Source of the DNA: Bacteroidota bacterium
Lineage (GTDB): Bacteria > Bacteroidota > Bacteroidia > Flavobacteriales_F > PHOS-HE28
Length of the DNA: 9,019 bases
Assembly: GCA_023412755.1 (NCBI GenBank)
Contig: JAEZCB010000099.1
Span: 1-9,019 of the forward strand
Direction of reading: 5' to 3'
Shown here: one piece after another, positions 1 to 7,315 of the stretch
How positions within the stretch are numbered: position 1 is the first letter of the stretch
Layout of the letters: every line of letters starts with the position of its first letter
Made by a program: the position numbers and the translations under genes
The notes under the pieces: generated by a model
The model's input: the letters and a program-made list of their open reading frames with translations, nothing else
Databases searched by the model: none
What the model was told of the DNA's origin: nothing

Positions 1-3000
1 CATCCAGGCAATGGACGGTAAGATGGTAGACGAACACGGCCGGATCCACATCCATGCCGCGGAACGTACCATCCCATCCGACCTCCTGATCACGCGTTTC
101 AAAAACCTTCTCACCCCACCGATCGAAGATCATGAACTCCAACTCTGTGATATGGCGTCCACGTACAAAGAGCAGATCGTTGTTACCATCCCCATTCGGG
201 GTGAAGGTGTTCGGCACAAAGATGTCCGGTTCTTCACAAACCAGTTCATACACCGTTACCGTTACGGCCGCATCTTTTGTGCAGATGCCATCGCTTAACG
301 TCACAATGAACGTTGTGGTCTGATCCACGATGGCAGTTGGTGCGGGGATCGTGGGGTCGCTTACCAAAGATGCCGGTTGCCAGCTGTGTGTGACGCTCTC
401 CAGGGGATGGGAATTGAGTTGTACCAATGTGCCGGCGATCACCATCTGCTGATCCACCGAAGCGGAAACGGTAGTTCCATCCAGCGGAGAAACGGCCACA
501 CCGATCTGATCGCTCCAGGAACAACCTTCAGCCGTGCTCACGGCCACGCCGAAAACCATGTTGTCCAAAGGTGCCACTAACGCGGTGCTCGCACCCTGAC
601 CGCTGATGATCTCATCTTCCGGTTGCCAGAGGATGCTGGCGCCTGCTGGCATGCCGGTGAGGTGTAGTGTGGCTGTGTCATTCGTGCAGATGAGACTATC
701 TCCGGTCAAGAGCGGTTCGCTGAATTGCACAATGAGCACTACGCTGTCTCGCACGCTGCACAAGGGGATCTCGCCGGCCTGGATGTGGAAGACTCCGCTC
801 GAGGCTGGTGCTATGGTCGCAGTACTGTCGGTTGTTCCATCATTGAGCATGTCCGTGAATTGCGGATCCGAACTCCAGTGATAGTGATCGGTAGTACCAT
901 TGCTTGTGGCCACCAATTCGAACTCACCGGCCGGGCCGCAGATCAACGTATCATTCACGATCTCCAGGGCTGGTATTCCATGTGCCACCACGATCGTGCG
1001 GCTCATGCTGTCCACCTCATTGCAGGAGTTGGGGTCGTACACGGTGAGATGGATCGTATAGGTGCCAGGTGCCGCATACGTATGTACAGGTGAGATCGCC
1101 GCTGAACCATTGCCATCACCAAAGAGCCATTCGTACTGCACACCATTGCTGAGGTTGGTGATCGGTATGGTGGTGCCATCGCAAATGGTGTCCGGTGCCA
1201 GGAAAGATGCGATCACCAAGGGAGCATCAAAATCGAATTTGAGCACGGCGCTGTTGCATCCGCCGCTGTTGTTCGTGGCGGACCAGGCCCCAGGTGTCGT
1301 GGGGAAGTCATCGTTGTTCTGGCATCCCGCACAGACACTCTGGTAAACACGGCCGCGTCTATCGAAACGGCTCGTGCCACCGTCCACATGTTCATGGCTG
1401 ATCGGTCCGCCATAATAGGTGGCATAGATCAACGCACTCATGTCGATCTCGAAGACCGCGAGGTAGAGATCGTGTCCATCCGTGGTGGTCTGATGCGCAT
1501 CTGCAGTGATCGGAAGGCCTGTAGTGGTAAGGTTTCCACCGAATCCTATGTTGCTGCCCCAGCCGCTCGTATAGATCTTGTTGCAGTAGTCCACCAAAAA
1601 AGCGGTTGGGGAGATGTCCGGATCTCCATCCCCGGAACCGATCCTGCTGCTCAGGAGCACAGTGCTCAGGTCCGGATCGAACTTCGTGATGAATTGGCCC
1701 CCACCGTCAAGGAAGTAGGGGGCGTTCATGATCATTTCCCCGGCGGGGGCAGAGGTTTGTCCAAAGACATAGACATCACCTTCCGTATCCAGTTCCACGA
1801 AGTAGGCTTGGTCGTATTCGGAACTTCCCCAATAGGTCCAGCGTTCTATGCTGGTGCCATCGGCGGAGAACCGTGCAACGAACGCATCCGCGATGCCGCC
1901 ATGGTATGTCGTAGCAACTGAACCGGATGGTATGGGCAGATCCGTACTTGTGGTGCCACCACATACGAACAATCTATCCTGCTCATCCAGATCACCGTTA
2001 TAGACAGCGTCCGCCTGACCGCCACCGATGTAGCTGCCGTATTGCAATTGTGTCAAAAAGGGGTCGAAGAGTGCCACGAAACCATCATGGCTGCCTCCGC
2101 CATACGTTACCTGTGCGGCACCGGGCGAAGTGGGCATATCATCGCTTCCTGTGGTGCTTACGATCCAGATCCGACCACCTGTTCCAAGGAGAACTTCGCC
2201 ACGCACTTCGTCGGCGTAGTTGAATTTGAGTCCGGGTGCGGAGTTCAATCCATCGTTCGCAGAGCCACCAAGGAAGGTGGATCCCAACAAAGCGGAACCG
2301 GTGGAGTTGAACCGTGTCACCACCATATCGGATCCATTCGGGTATGTAAGCCCCAGGCCTTCCGGGTTGAATGATGCACCCCCCCCGAAGCTCTGGTCAT
2401 AGGCATTGGCCGTGGTGGGATAGTCCGATGAGCCGGTGGTGCCCAATAGAACGAGCTGGTCGTTGGCATCCACGATCAGGCTGTGGGGCATTTCGCTGTT
2501 GCTACCGCCGATGTAGGTACTCCAGACCATGAAGCTTCCGGTGGTGTCATACTTGCTGATCGCGATATCTGTGGTGCCCCCTGCCCAGGTGGTCTGGTAG
2601 GCGCCCAAGGTCACGGGATATTGGTTGCCGAAAGCCGTACTGCCTGAATAAAGAAATCCGGCGTTATCGAAGGTGGCCGTGTACCCGAAGTTGTTGCTTA
2701 CAGAGCCGGAGAAAGTCGCGAATTCCAAAGTGGGATCGATGATGAGCTCATAGGCCGGATCATATGTTTCCGGTTCGATGCCGATGACCCCATTCTCCAG
2801 CGTGTAGCGACAGGTAATGATCCTCCGTTCACCCCCGATATCCTGATAGGCCAGCGGAATGCGTTCCACCAGCCTGCCCAGTGAGGTCCGTACTACCAGG
2901 GCGTCGCCAAGTTTCTCCATCGCATCGGCTCCTTCATAGGTGAAACGGATGTCGTTGGGATCGGCTCCAGGTGCCACTATCAGATCATACTTCAAACCCC

Positions 3001-3442
3001 CTCGCCCCTCCTGGATCACCGCATCGCAACCGGGGGCCACGCCGTGCATCCGGAGCCTTGCGTAGGCGCGTGCCTTGCCCGCCCATTTCGCTGGATCGTT
3101 CCCAATGAAGTAGTTGTATTGCTCCGGAAGGGGATCCACAGCTGTTACAGGAGAAGCACCGGCCGCATTGAGAAAGCGGAGCCTTAACGCGTGATGACGC
3201 AATGGTCCTTCGGCCATCCCATCGCCGCGCACGTTACCATGTATCCGATGCACCTGTTCATGATCGTACAGGTCCAGAAGAATGGCACCCTGTTCACACC
3301 AGATCGCCGCCCCGGGCAGTTCCGCACGGTGGCTTACACCCTGCGGCCATTGCCCCTTGTTCTCCACGAACCGCATGCCCTGGCCATGCAGCAGCATCGC
3401 CACGCACAGGGCCAACTTCACGAATAAAAGGCGCAGCATCAT
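1..3442 (-). CDS. Large secreted SBBP-repeat/PKD protein with T9SS type B sorting domain (3' end beyond left edge)
   Basis: A single open frame runs from ATG at 3442 to the left edge, giving 1147 visible residues; the last residues and stop are missing. Residues 1-22 form a signal peptide (MMLRLLFVKLALCVAMLLHG followed by QG). Residues 24-236 begin FVENKGQWP and end DPT, as in the N-terminal domain often found before SBBP repeats. Residues about 265-735 hold degenerate SBBP-type propeller repeats with cores such as STYIGGS, YGSYIGGG and YATYYGG and spacers like DYPTT/DFPTTPGA. A PKD domain follows (about 740-815; FGDG at 774-777, HTYAAPGTYT), then Ig-like stretches. From C1069 comes a type B sorting domain (VPNTFTPNGDGNNDL, FDRWGEKVFE, GWDGTF), which the T9SS uses for export to the cell surface. 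The tandem ATGs at 3442 and 3439 fit the signal peptide; an in-frame ATG at 3478 would add 12 unlikely residues. The protein is probably a surface or released adhesin or structural protein, but its ligand is unknown. The family call is strong; the role is inferred. Confidence 0.9.
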   Translation of the reverse strand, partial: MMLRLLFVKLALCVAMLLHGQGMRFVENKGQWPQGVSHRAELPGAAIWCEQGAILLDLYDHEQVHRIHGNVRGDGMAEGPLRHHALRLRFLNAAGASPVTAVDPLPEQYNYFIGNDPAKWAGKARAYARLRMHGVAPGCDAVIQEGRGGLKYDLIVAPGADPNDIRFTYEGADAMEKLGDALVVRTSLGRLVERIPLAYQDIGGERRIITCRYTLENGVIGIEPETYDPAYELIIDPTLEFATFSGSVSNNFGYTATFDNAGFLYSGSTAFGNQYPVTLGAYQTTWAGGTTDIAISKYDTTGSFMVWSTYIGGSNSEMPHSLIVDANDQLVLLGTTGSSDYPTTANAYDQSFGGGASFNPEGLGLTYPNGSDMVVTRFNSTGSALLGSTFLGGSANDGLNSAPGLKFNYADEVRGEVLLGTGGRIWIVSTTGSDDMPTSPGAAQVTYGGGSHDGFVALFDPFLTQLQYGSYIGGGQADAVYNGDLDEQDRLFVCGGTTSTDLPIPSGSVATTYHGGIADAFVARFSADGTSIERWTYWGSSEYDQAYFVELDTEGDVYVFGQTSAPAGEMIMNAPYFLDGGGQFITKFDPDLSTVLLSSRIGSGDGDPDISPTAFLVDYCNKIYTSGWGSNIGFGGNLTTTGLPITADAHQTTTDGHDLYLAVFEIDMSALIYATYYGGPISHEHVDGGTSRFDRRGRVYQSVCAGCQNNDDFPTTPGAWSATNNSGGCNSAVLKFDFDAPLVIASFLAPDTICDGTTIPITNLSNGVQYEWLFGDGNGSAAISPVHTYAAPGTYTIHLTVYDPNSCNEVDSMSRTIVVAHGIPALEIVNDTLICGPAGEFELVATSNGTTDHYHWSSDPQFTDMLNDGTTDSTATIAPASSGVFHIQAGEIPLCSVRDSVVLIVQFSEPLLTGDSLICTNDTATLHLTGMPAGASILWQPEDEIISGQGASTALVAPLDNMVFGVAVSTAEGCSWSDQIGVAVSPLDGTTVSASVDQQMVIAGTLVQLNSHPLESVTHSWQPASLVSDPTIPAPTAIVDQTTTFIVTLSDGICTKDAAVTVTVYELVCEEPDIFVPNTFTPNGDGNNDLLFVRGRHITELEFMIFDRWGEKVFETRDQEVGWDGTFRGMDVDPAVFVYHLTVHCLD
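1238..2650 (-). repeat. SBBP-type beta-propeller repeat region within the large secreted protein
   Basis: This part of the reading frame (residues about 265-735) encodes several degenerate repeats. Each tends to read: a beta strand ending in YxGG or LGG, then a 'D..G.lyv.G.T' strand, then a proline-bearing loop (YPTT, LPIPSG, FPTTPGA), then GG..DAFVARF-like. Clear cores lie near residues 307, 387, 468, 535 and 673. The repeats are conserved only at protein level; I see no tandem DNA identity, so they are old. Such repeats are known to fold into beta-propellers; that fold is inferred here. Confidence 0.7.
2379..2386. repeat. Eight-base C/G homopolymer inside coding sequence
   Basis: Eight consecutive C on the plus strand (G on the coding strand) fall in the SBBP region of the large secreted protein, where they encode part of SFGGGAS. 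With eight bases the reading frame stays open from the start at 3442 to the left edge, so this copy is in the 'on' state. A change of one base would shift the frame. Tracts of this length can be slippage prone, but the Gly codons may simply reflect the conserved glycines of the repeat. Confidence 0.9.
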
Positions 3443-3456
3443 CACTATGACGCCGA

Positions 3457-3489
3457 TAAAGCTAATGGTGTCCGCCATCCGGTGATCAA
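3457..3489 (-). promoter_or_regulatory. Possible Bacteroidota-type promoter for the large secreted protein
   Basis: On the minus strand a TTG at 3489-3487 is followed after 22 bases by TAGCTTTA (3464-3457). This is one mismatch from the Bacteroidota -7 element TAnnTTTG, and the spacing lies within the range described for Flavobacterium (-33 TTG). Transcription would start just upstream of the tandem ATGs at 3442/3439, leaving a very short leader and excluding the ATG at 3478. The whole gap between the divergent genes is 59 bases (3443-3501). On the plus strand the same gap holds CAACTTTG (3487-3494), one mismatch from TAnnTTTG, but I see no convincing upstream element for the repair gene. This rests on a short motif match only. 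Confidence 0.3.
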
Positions 3490-3501
3490 CTTTGCGGCCT
3501 C

Positions 3502-4179
3502 ATGGGCACTGGCATCCATCCTTACCTGCTTCCACTCCGGGAGCTATTCGCAGAGCATGCCGATCCGGATATCGCCGGGGGGCAATCGGCCTATATGAAA
3601 GGCCGGTTCCGGTTCTTTGGGATCAAGACACCACTTCGCCGCGCCTTGGTACGTGGATTTCTCAAGCAGCATGGGCGGCCATCGATAGAAGAGCTTTCAA
3701 CGATCGTACGCTCCACATGGCAGCAGCGGGAGCGGGAATTCCATTATACCGGCATGGAGTTGTTCACGCATGCTGCCAAAAGATCGGATCCGCTGTACTT
3801 GGAACTGGCGGAGGAATTGATACTCACCCATAGCTGGTGGGATACCGTGGATCATCTTGCCGTGCATGGGGTGGGTGAGATCCTGCGGCACCACCCCTCC
3901 GTGATCCGCGCTACCAACCGGAGGTACATGGAAAGTGGTGAACTCTGGCTTCAGCGTACGGCGCTGATCTTTCAACTTCAGTACAAGGAGCATACGGATA
4001 CAGGGATCCTCTTTGGCAACATCAAGGAACTATCAACCCATCCGGACTTCTTCATACGCAAGGGTATCGGATGGGCTCTTCGCCAGTACGCCAGGGTGGA
4101 TCCAGAGGCGGTAAGGCATTTCGTTGCCTCCCAGCGCCTATCGCCTCTTAGTGTGCGGGAGGCCATGAAGCATCTGTGA
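3502..4179 (+). CDS. AlkD-family DNA alkylation repair glycosylase
   Basis: The 225-residue protein matches the DNA alkylation repair family (HEAT-like repeat glycosylases, typified by Bacillus cereus AlkD, about 237 residues). These enzymes hydrolyse the N-glycosidic bond of N3- and N7-alkylated purines, leaving an abasic site for base excision repair, and do so without flipping the base. The conserved block QSAYMKGRFRFFGIKTPLRR lies at residues 28-47 and SWWDTVD at 111-117. W113, D117, R152 and W191 have exactly the spacing of AlkD W109, D113, R148 and W187, so the active site looks intact. There is no signal peptide, so it should be cytoplasmic. The ATG at 3502 is the first after an in-frame TAA near 3463. 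It is a single gene, divergent from the large secreted protein and convergent with the OmpA gene, with no visible functional link to either. No good Shine-Dalgarno sequence is seen. Confidence 0.93.
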   Translation: MGTGIHPYLLPLRELFAEHADPDIAGGQSAYMKGRFRFFGIKTPLRRALVRGFLKQHGRPSIEELSTIVRSTWQQREREFHYTGMELFTHAAKRSDPLYLELAEELILTHSWWDTVDHLAVHGVGEILRHHPSVIRATNRRYMESGELWLQRTALIFQLQYKEHTDTGILFGNIKELSTHPDFFIRKGIGWALRQYARVDPEAVRHFVASQRLSPLSVREAMKHL

Positions 4180-4197
4180 TCGCCAAACAGCGGCGGA
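4180..4197. other. 18-base convergent gap, no terminator seen
   Basis: The repair gene ends with TGA at 4177-4179 and the OmpA gene, on the opposite strand, ends at 4198. The 18 bases between them contain no inverted repeat or T-run that would make a recognisable intrinsic terminator for either transcript. Termination must use sequence inside the genes, a factor, or read-through. Confidence 0.6.
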
Positions 4198-6390
4198 TCA
4201 TTGCTTCATGTCCACAAGGGAAGGCAGCTCTTCCTTCACCACCATGCGGAATTCCACGCGACGGTTCTTGCTGCGGCCGGTCTCCGACTTGTTGCTCGCG
4301 ATGGGTTGATTCTCGCCATGGCCGATGGGGACAAGTCTTTGCGTATCCACACCTTGGTCCACCAGGTAGGCCACGACACTTGCTGCCCGGAGCTGTGAAA
4401 GATCGAGATTGTCCTTCACGCTACCGACATCGTCCGTATGGGCCTCGATCACCAGGTGCAGTTGTGGATGCTGCCGCAAGAGCCCCAGGATACGCAAGAG
4501 GACTTCTTCGGAATCTTCGCCCAGTTCGGCGCTGCTAGAACCGAAGTGGATGGCGCTGGTACGCAGTTTCGAGTGGTTCAACTCCTTCAGAGAAGCAAGG
4601 TCCAGTTGACTGAGGTCAACGAGTTTTTCCACCTCCAGCGCGAATACTTCGGCATCCAGGAATTGCAGCTCCTTCACCTTTTTGTACACGGCATAGAGCT
4701 CCTCCAAATTCTTGGTCTCACCCACGGAATAGGTGTACACCCCCTTTTCAGGATCATAGCGCTCGATGACACGATAGTGTTTGCGCACCTCTATGAATCG
4801 CGCATCGTCCAGGCTAACCCGCTCTTTGCTGGCGAAGAGGGTCACACTGAAGGTCACATCCGCGTTCTCAGCGAACGCCAGGCCGAGGTCATCGAAGGGC
4901 AGTTCCTGGAACTCGAATTGGCGGGTATTGCCAAAGGCATCCTGGTACACGGCCACAACGGTCTGGTCCTCATGTTCCCGGTACCGGTCCATCACCACGA
5001 TCTTCCTGGTGTTGCACCGGTTCGCGATGTTTCCCTGGGCATCCGGGGTTCCAATGATGTCCAGCTTCACTTCGTAGACACCAGGGGTCTTGTACTGATG
5101 GATCACACGTGGTGTACGCCGGCGGTTACCATCGCCCAGGTCCCAATGGTATTCGGCTGCCGTCATACCCGGCGTATGGCTCTTTTCCGGGTCCAGTGCC
5201 AGCTGCCTGCCTGTGCGCACAGTGTCCGGAGTAGTGATGTAGGCTTGTTCGGTTCTTTCCACCACCAATTCATTGTTATTGATCACGTGGAAGATCGCAC
5301 CGCTCTGCTTGTCCACAAGTAGTGATCGCACCTCATATGTTCCGGGCTCCTCGTAACAGTGGTTCACCGTATGCCCCTTCAGGCGGTGGCCATCACCCAT
5401 GTCCCACATATGCTCCAATGGCAGGTTGGCGGTGGCCGCGTGTTTTCTGCCTTTGAAGGCGTAGCAGAAGTTGTCCGTGCGTTGTTCTGTGCAACCCCTG
5501 AATCTTTCCACTGTTCTTTTCACCATGAAGATGCGGTCGGCACCATTCCTATCGGAACTCATGATGCCATTGAAACCATCTGCGAACAGCGTGTAGCCCA
5601 CGTCATTCGCCGGTGAATTGATCGGTGCGGGGAACGCGATGGGGGAGGTCCATCCTTCGCCGTTCTTCTCGCACCAGTACACATCCAGTTGTCCGAGCCC
5701 TCCGGAGCGATCGGATGAGAAGTGTAGCTTCCCATCCGCCTGCATCCGTGGAAAGGCCTCATTGCCGGGACCGTTGACGGTGGCACCGAGGTTCTCGGGT
5801 TCCGTCCAGCCCTGGGCCGTTCTTCTGCTCGAGTAGAGGTCCAAACCCCCGAAACCGCCCGGCATATCACTTGCGAAATAGAGCCGGCCACCCTCAGGGT
5901 CATAGGTCGGATGCATCAGCGCGTATTTCGGGGAATTGTGCTCGAAAGGGATCGGCATCTGCCAGACATCCGATATCTTTTGAGATAGGAACAAACCTAA
6001 TTGGCCATTGGTCCCTTTGAAGTTGGACAGCTTCTTTGGAAGTTGGATGTTCCGGGTATAACATATCTCATTGCCGCCCTTGGAGAAAGCGGCAGGCCCC
6101 TCATTGACGGGGGTTGTTATGTTGCCGCTGAAAAGCACCGGCCTGCCTGGTGTTTGTTCATTCAGGGGTACGAAATAGATATCCGAGAATGGTTTTCCTG
6201 TGCGTGCATCCTTCACATCGATGGCGCCACCGGATTCCCGCAAAGAGCACATGATGAAACCGGCGTCCACCGGCACTGGGGCGTAATCCTCCACATTCAC
6301 ACCAAGCTCCAAAGGCGTCACCTCATGGATCACCTGCGCCGTAAGAGGAAGCGGCGAAAGGAGCAGTAGGAGGAGTGATAGGCGTGCCAT
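4198..6390 (-). CDS. OmpA-family protein with PD40 propeller and two PKD domains
   Basis: From ATG at 6390 this gives 730 residues. That start gives a clean signal peptide (MARLSLLLLLLSPLPLTAQ) and lies one base after the PorP/SprF stop codon. An in-frame ATG at 6468 would overlap the upstream gene and bury the signal peptide. Residues about 155-295 carry PD40/WD40-like repeats (LYFASDMPGGFGGLDLY, LHFSSDRSGGLGQLDVY, GIMSSDRNG). Two PKD domains follow (MWDMGDG at 328-334, YHWDLGDG at 414-421). Residues 549-590 weakly resemble a SPOR-like segment. Residues about 605-718 are an OmpA C-terminal domain with HTDDVG (651-656), NLDLSQLRA (661-669) and SKNRRVEF (707-714), the signature expected for binding diaminopimelate in peptidoglycan. 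It probably acts in the periplasm, anchoring the neighbouring outer-membrane protein to the cell wall. Unlike PorE-type T9SS proteins I see no TPR region, so it is not assigned as porE. Expression is probably coupled to the upstream gene. Confidence 0.9.
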   Translation of the reverse strand: MARLSLLLLLLSPLPLTAQVIHEVTPLELGVNVEDYAPVPVDAGFIMCSLRESGGAIDVKDARTGKPFSDIYFVPLNEQTPGRPVLFSGNITTPVNEGPAAFSKGGNEICYTRNIQLPKKLSNFKGTNGQLGLFLSQKISDVWQMPIPFEHNSPKYALMHPTYDPEGGRLYFASDMPGGFGGLDLYSSRRTAQGWTEPENLGATVNGPGNEAFPRMQADGKLHFSSDRSGGLGQLDVYWCEKNGEGWTSPIAFPAPINSPANDVGYTLFADGFNGIMSSDRNGADRIFMVKRTVERFRGCTEQRTDNFCYAFKGRKHAATANLPLEHMWDMGDGHRLKGHTVNHCYEEPGTYEVRSLLVDKQSGAIFHVINNNELVVERTEQAYITTPDTVRTGRQLALDPEKSHTPGMTAAEYHWDLGDGNRRRTPRVIHQYKTPGVYEVKLDIIGTPDAQGNIANRCNTRKIVVMDRYREHEDQTVVAVYQDAFGNTRQFEFQELPFDDLGLAFAENADVTFSVTLFASKERVSLDDARFIEVRKHYRVIERYDPEKGVYTYSVGETKNLEELYAVYKKVKELQFLDAEVFALEVEKLVDLSQLDLASLKELNHSKLRTSAIHFGSSSAELGEDSEEVLLRILGLLRQHPQLHLVIEAHTDDVGSVKDNLDLSQLRAASVVAYLVDQGVDTQRLVPIGHGENQPIASNKSETGRSKNRRVEFRMVVKEELPSLVDMKQ

Positions 6391-6391
6391 G

Positions 6392-7315
6392 TTAGAAGTA
6401 GCGTGGATCACGCACGCGAATGCGATATCCGAATTCGTATTGGACCATGAGTTCATGGGATCCCGCATGATACCGGCGCATGGAGTTCATGCCCATATCA
6501 TAGCTGTAGCCGATGCGCCATTGTGCCGTGGGGAGCACCTCCAGCATACCAACGAATGAATCGTTGCTTCGGTAGGATGCTCCCACCCACACCATTTCTT
6601 TGATGATGAGGTTGGCACTCACATCCCCTTGCGGCCCACCACTTCCGGTGTAACGTAACAGGCCTGTGGGTTTGAGTTTGAGGTCGCGGTTCAAATCGTA
6701 GATCCTGCCAGCGAAGAGCATGGGCTGCATGTTCACCAGCCGTGTATACGTACTGGTGCCTTCGGAAGGTTGCGTGTGGCGCTGCCGCAGCAAAAAGGGA
6801 ATGGAAAGGCCGATGAACGAACGCTTGTTGTAATAGAAAGCCCCGGTGCTGAAGTTCGGCCTCAGCATGGCCCGCTCCATTGGTTGGAAAGCAACGTCGC
6901 TCTGTTGCTGGATCGCCACATCCTGCCATGCGCTGCGCGAAGAGCTGAAACCCGCTCCCAGGCCCAATGCCAGCTTGCCTTTGGGGAATTGCATCCGGTA
7001 GGCATAGTTGGTCATGATGCCGGTGGAGCGGCTGACGCCGATGCGATCGTTCAGGAGCATGAGGCCCAACCCGATCTTCCGGCCCTTGATGGGTGTATGC
7101 ACACTGAGCACCTGTGTTACTGGGGCTCCATCGAAGCCCACCCATTGCTGACGGTGTGTAAGGTTCGCCGTTAGTGCGTCCCGGCTGCCGGCGTAGGCGG
7201 GGTTGATCAACAGGCCGTTGAAAAGGTATTGGCTCGTGATGGGCGTGTGTTGCGCCTGGGTGGTACCGGCCACGAGAGCCAGCATACCAATGATGATATG
7301 GATGAAGCGCCTCAT
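6392..7315 (-). CDS. Type IX secretion system membrane protein, PorP/SprF family
   Basis: This is a 307-residue outer-membrane protein with a signal peptide (about residues 1-21, ending TTQA before QHTPITSQY). The family's N-terminal signature is clear: SQYLFNGLLINPAYAGSRD followed by RQQWVGFDGAPVTQVLSVHTP. The C-terminal part carries YSYDMGMNSMRRYHAGSHE and ends in a beta-strand-rich, aromatic-terminated tail (DPRYF) typical of an outer-membrane barrel. In Flavobacterium johnsoniae SprF is needed for secretion or surface attachment of the type B substrate SprB, and family members often sit beside such substrates. Here the gene starts inside the stop codon of a type B substrate gene (ATGA overlap, 7312-7315) and is followed after one base by the OmpA-domain gene. 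It is therefore probably the dedicated partner of that substrate. An A-rich stretch (AAAAG) just before the ATG may help ribosome binding. I leave the symbol empty because the genome will hold several paralogues. Confidence 0.95.
   Translation of the reverse strand: MRRFIHIIIGMLALVAGTTQAQHTPITSQYLFNGLLINPAYAGSRDALTANLTHRQQWVGFDGAPVTQVLSVHTPIKGRKIGLGLMLLNDRIGVSRSTGIMTNYAYRMQFPKGKLALGLGAGFSSSRSAWQDVAIQQQSDVAFQPMERAMLRPNFSTGAFYYNKRSFIGLSIPFLLRQRHTQPSEGTSTYTRLVNMQPMLFAGRIYDLNRDLKLKPTGLLRYTGSGGPQGDVSANLIIKEMVWVGASYRSNDSFVGMLEVLPTAQWRIGYSYDMGMNSMRRYHAGSHELMVQYEFGYRIRVRDPRYF

Noticed and set aside
1388..1921. A 177-codon plus-strand frame opposite the large secreted protein.
   Set aside because: The minus-strand frame is continuous through this region and shows SBBP-type repeats, so the plus-strand frame is not supported.
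2379..2386. A possible frameshift at the homopolymer that would split the large protein into two genes.
   Set aside because: Translation on both sides of the tract is in the same frame with eight bases, and the repeat pattern continues across it, so there is no frameshift in this copy.
4438..5322. A 294-codon open frame on the plus strand opposite the OmpA gene.
   Set aside because: It lies wholly antisense to a gene with clear domains, and its translation resembles no family I know. It is best explained by the base composition of the coding strand.
6391..6468. The upstream in-frame ATG at 6468 as the OmpA gene start.
   Set aside because: It would place 26 residues without signal character before the obvious signal peptide and would overlap the end of the PorP/SprF gene by 77 bases. 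The ATG at 6390 fits better.
6498..7145. A 215-codon frame on the minus strand inside the PorP/SprF gene in another frame.
   Set aside because: The overlapping frame encodes an unmistakable PorP/SprF protein; this one is a shadow with no recognisable features.
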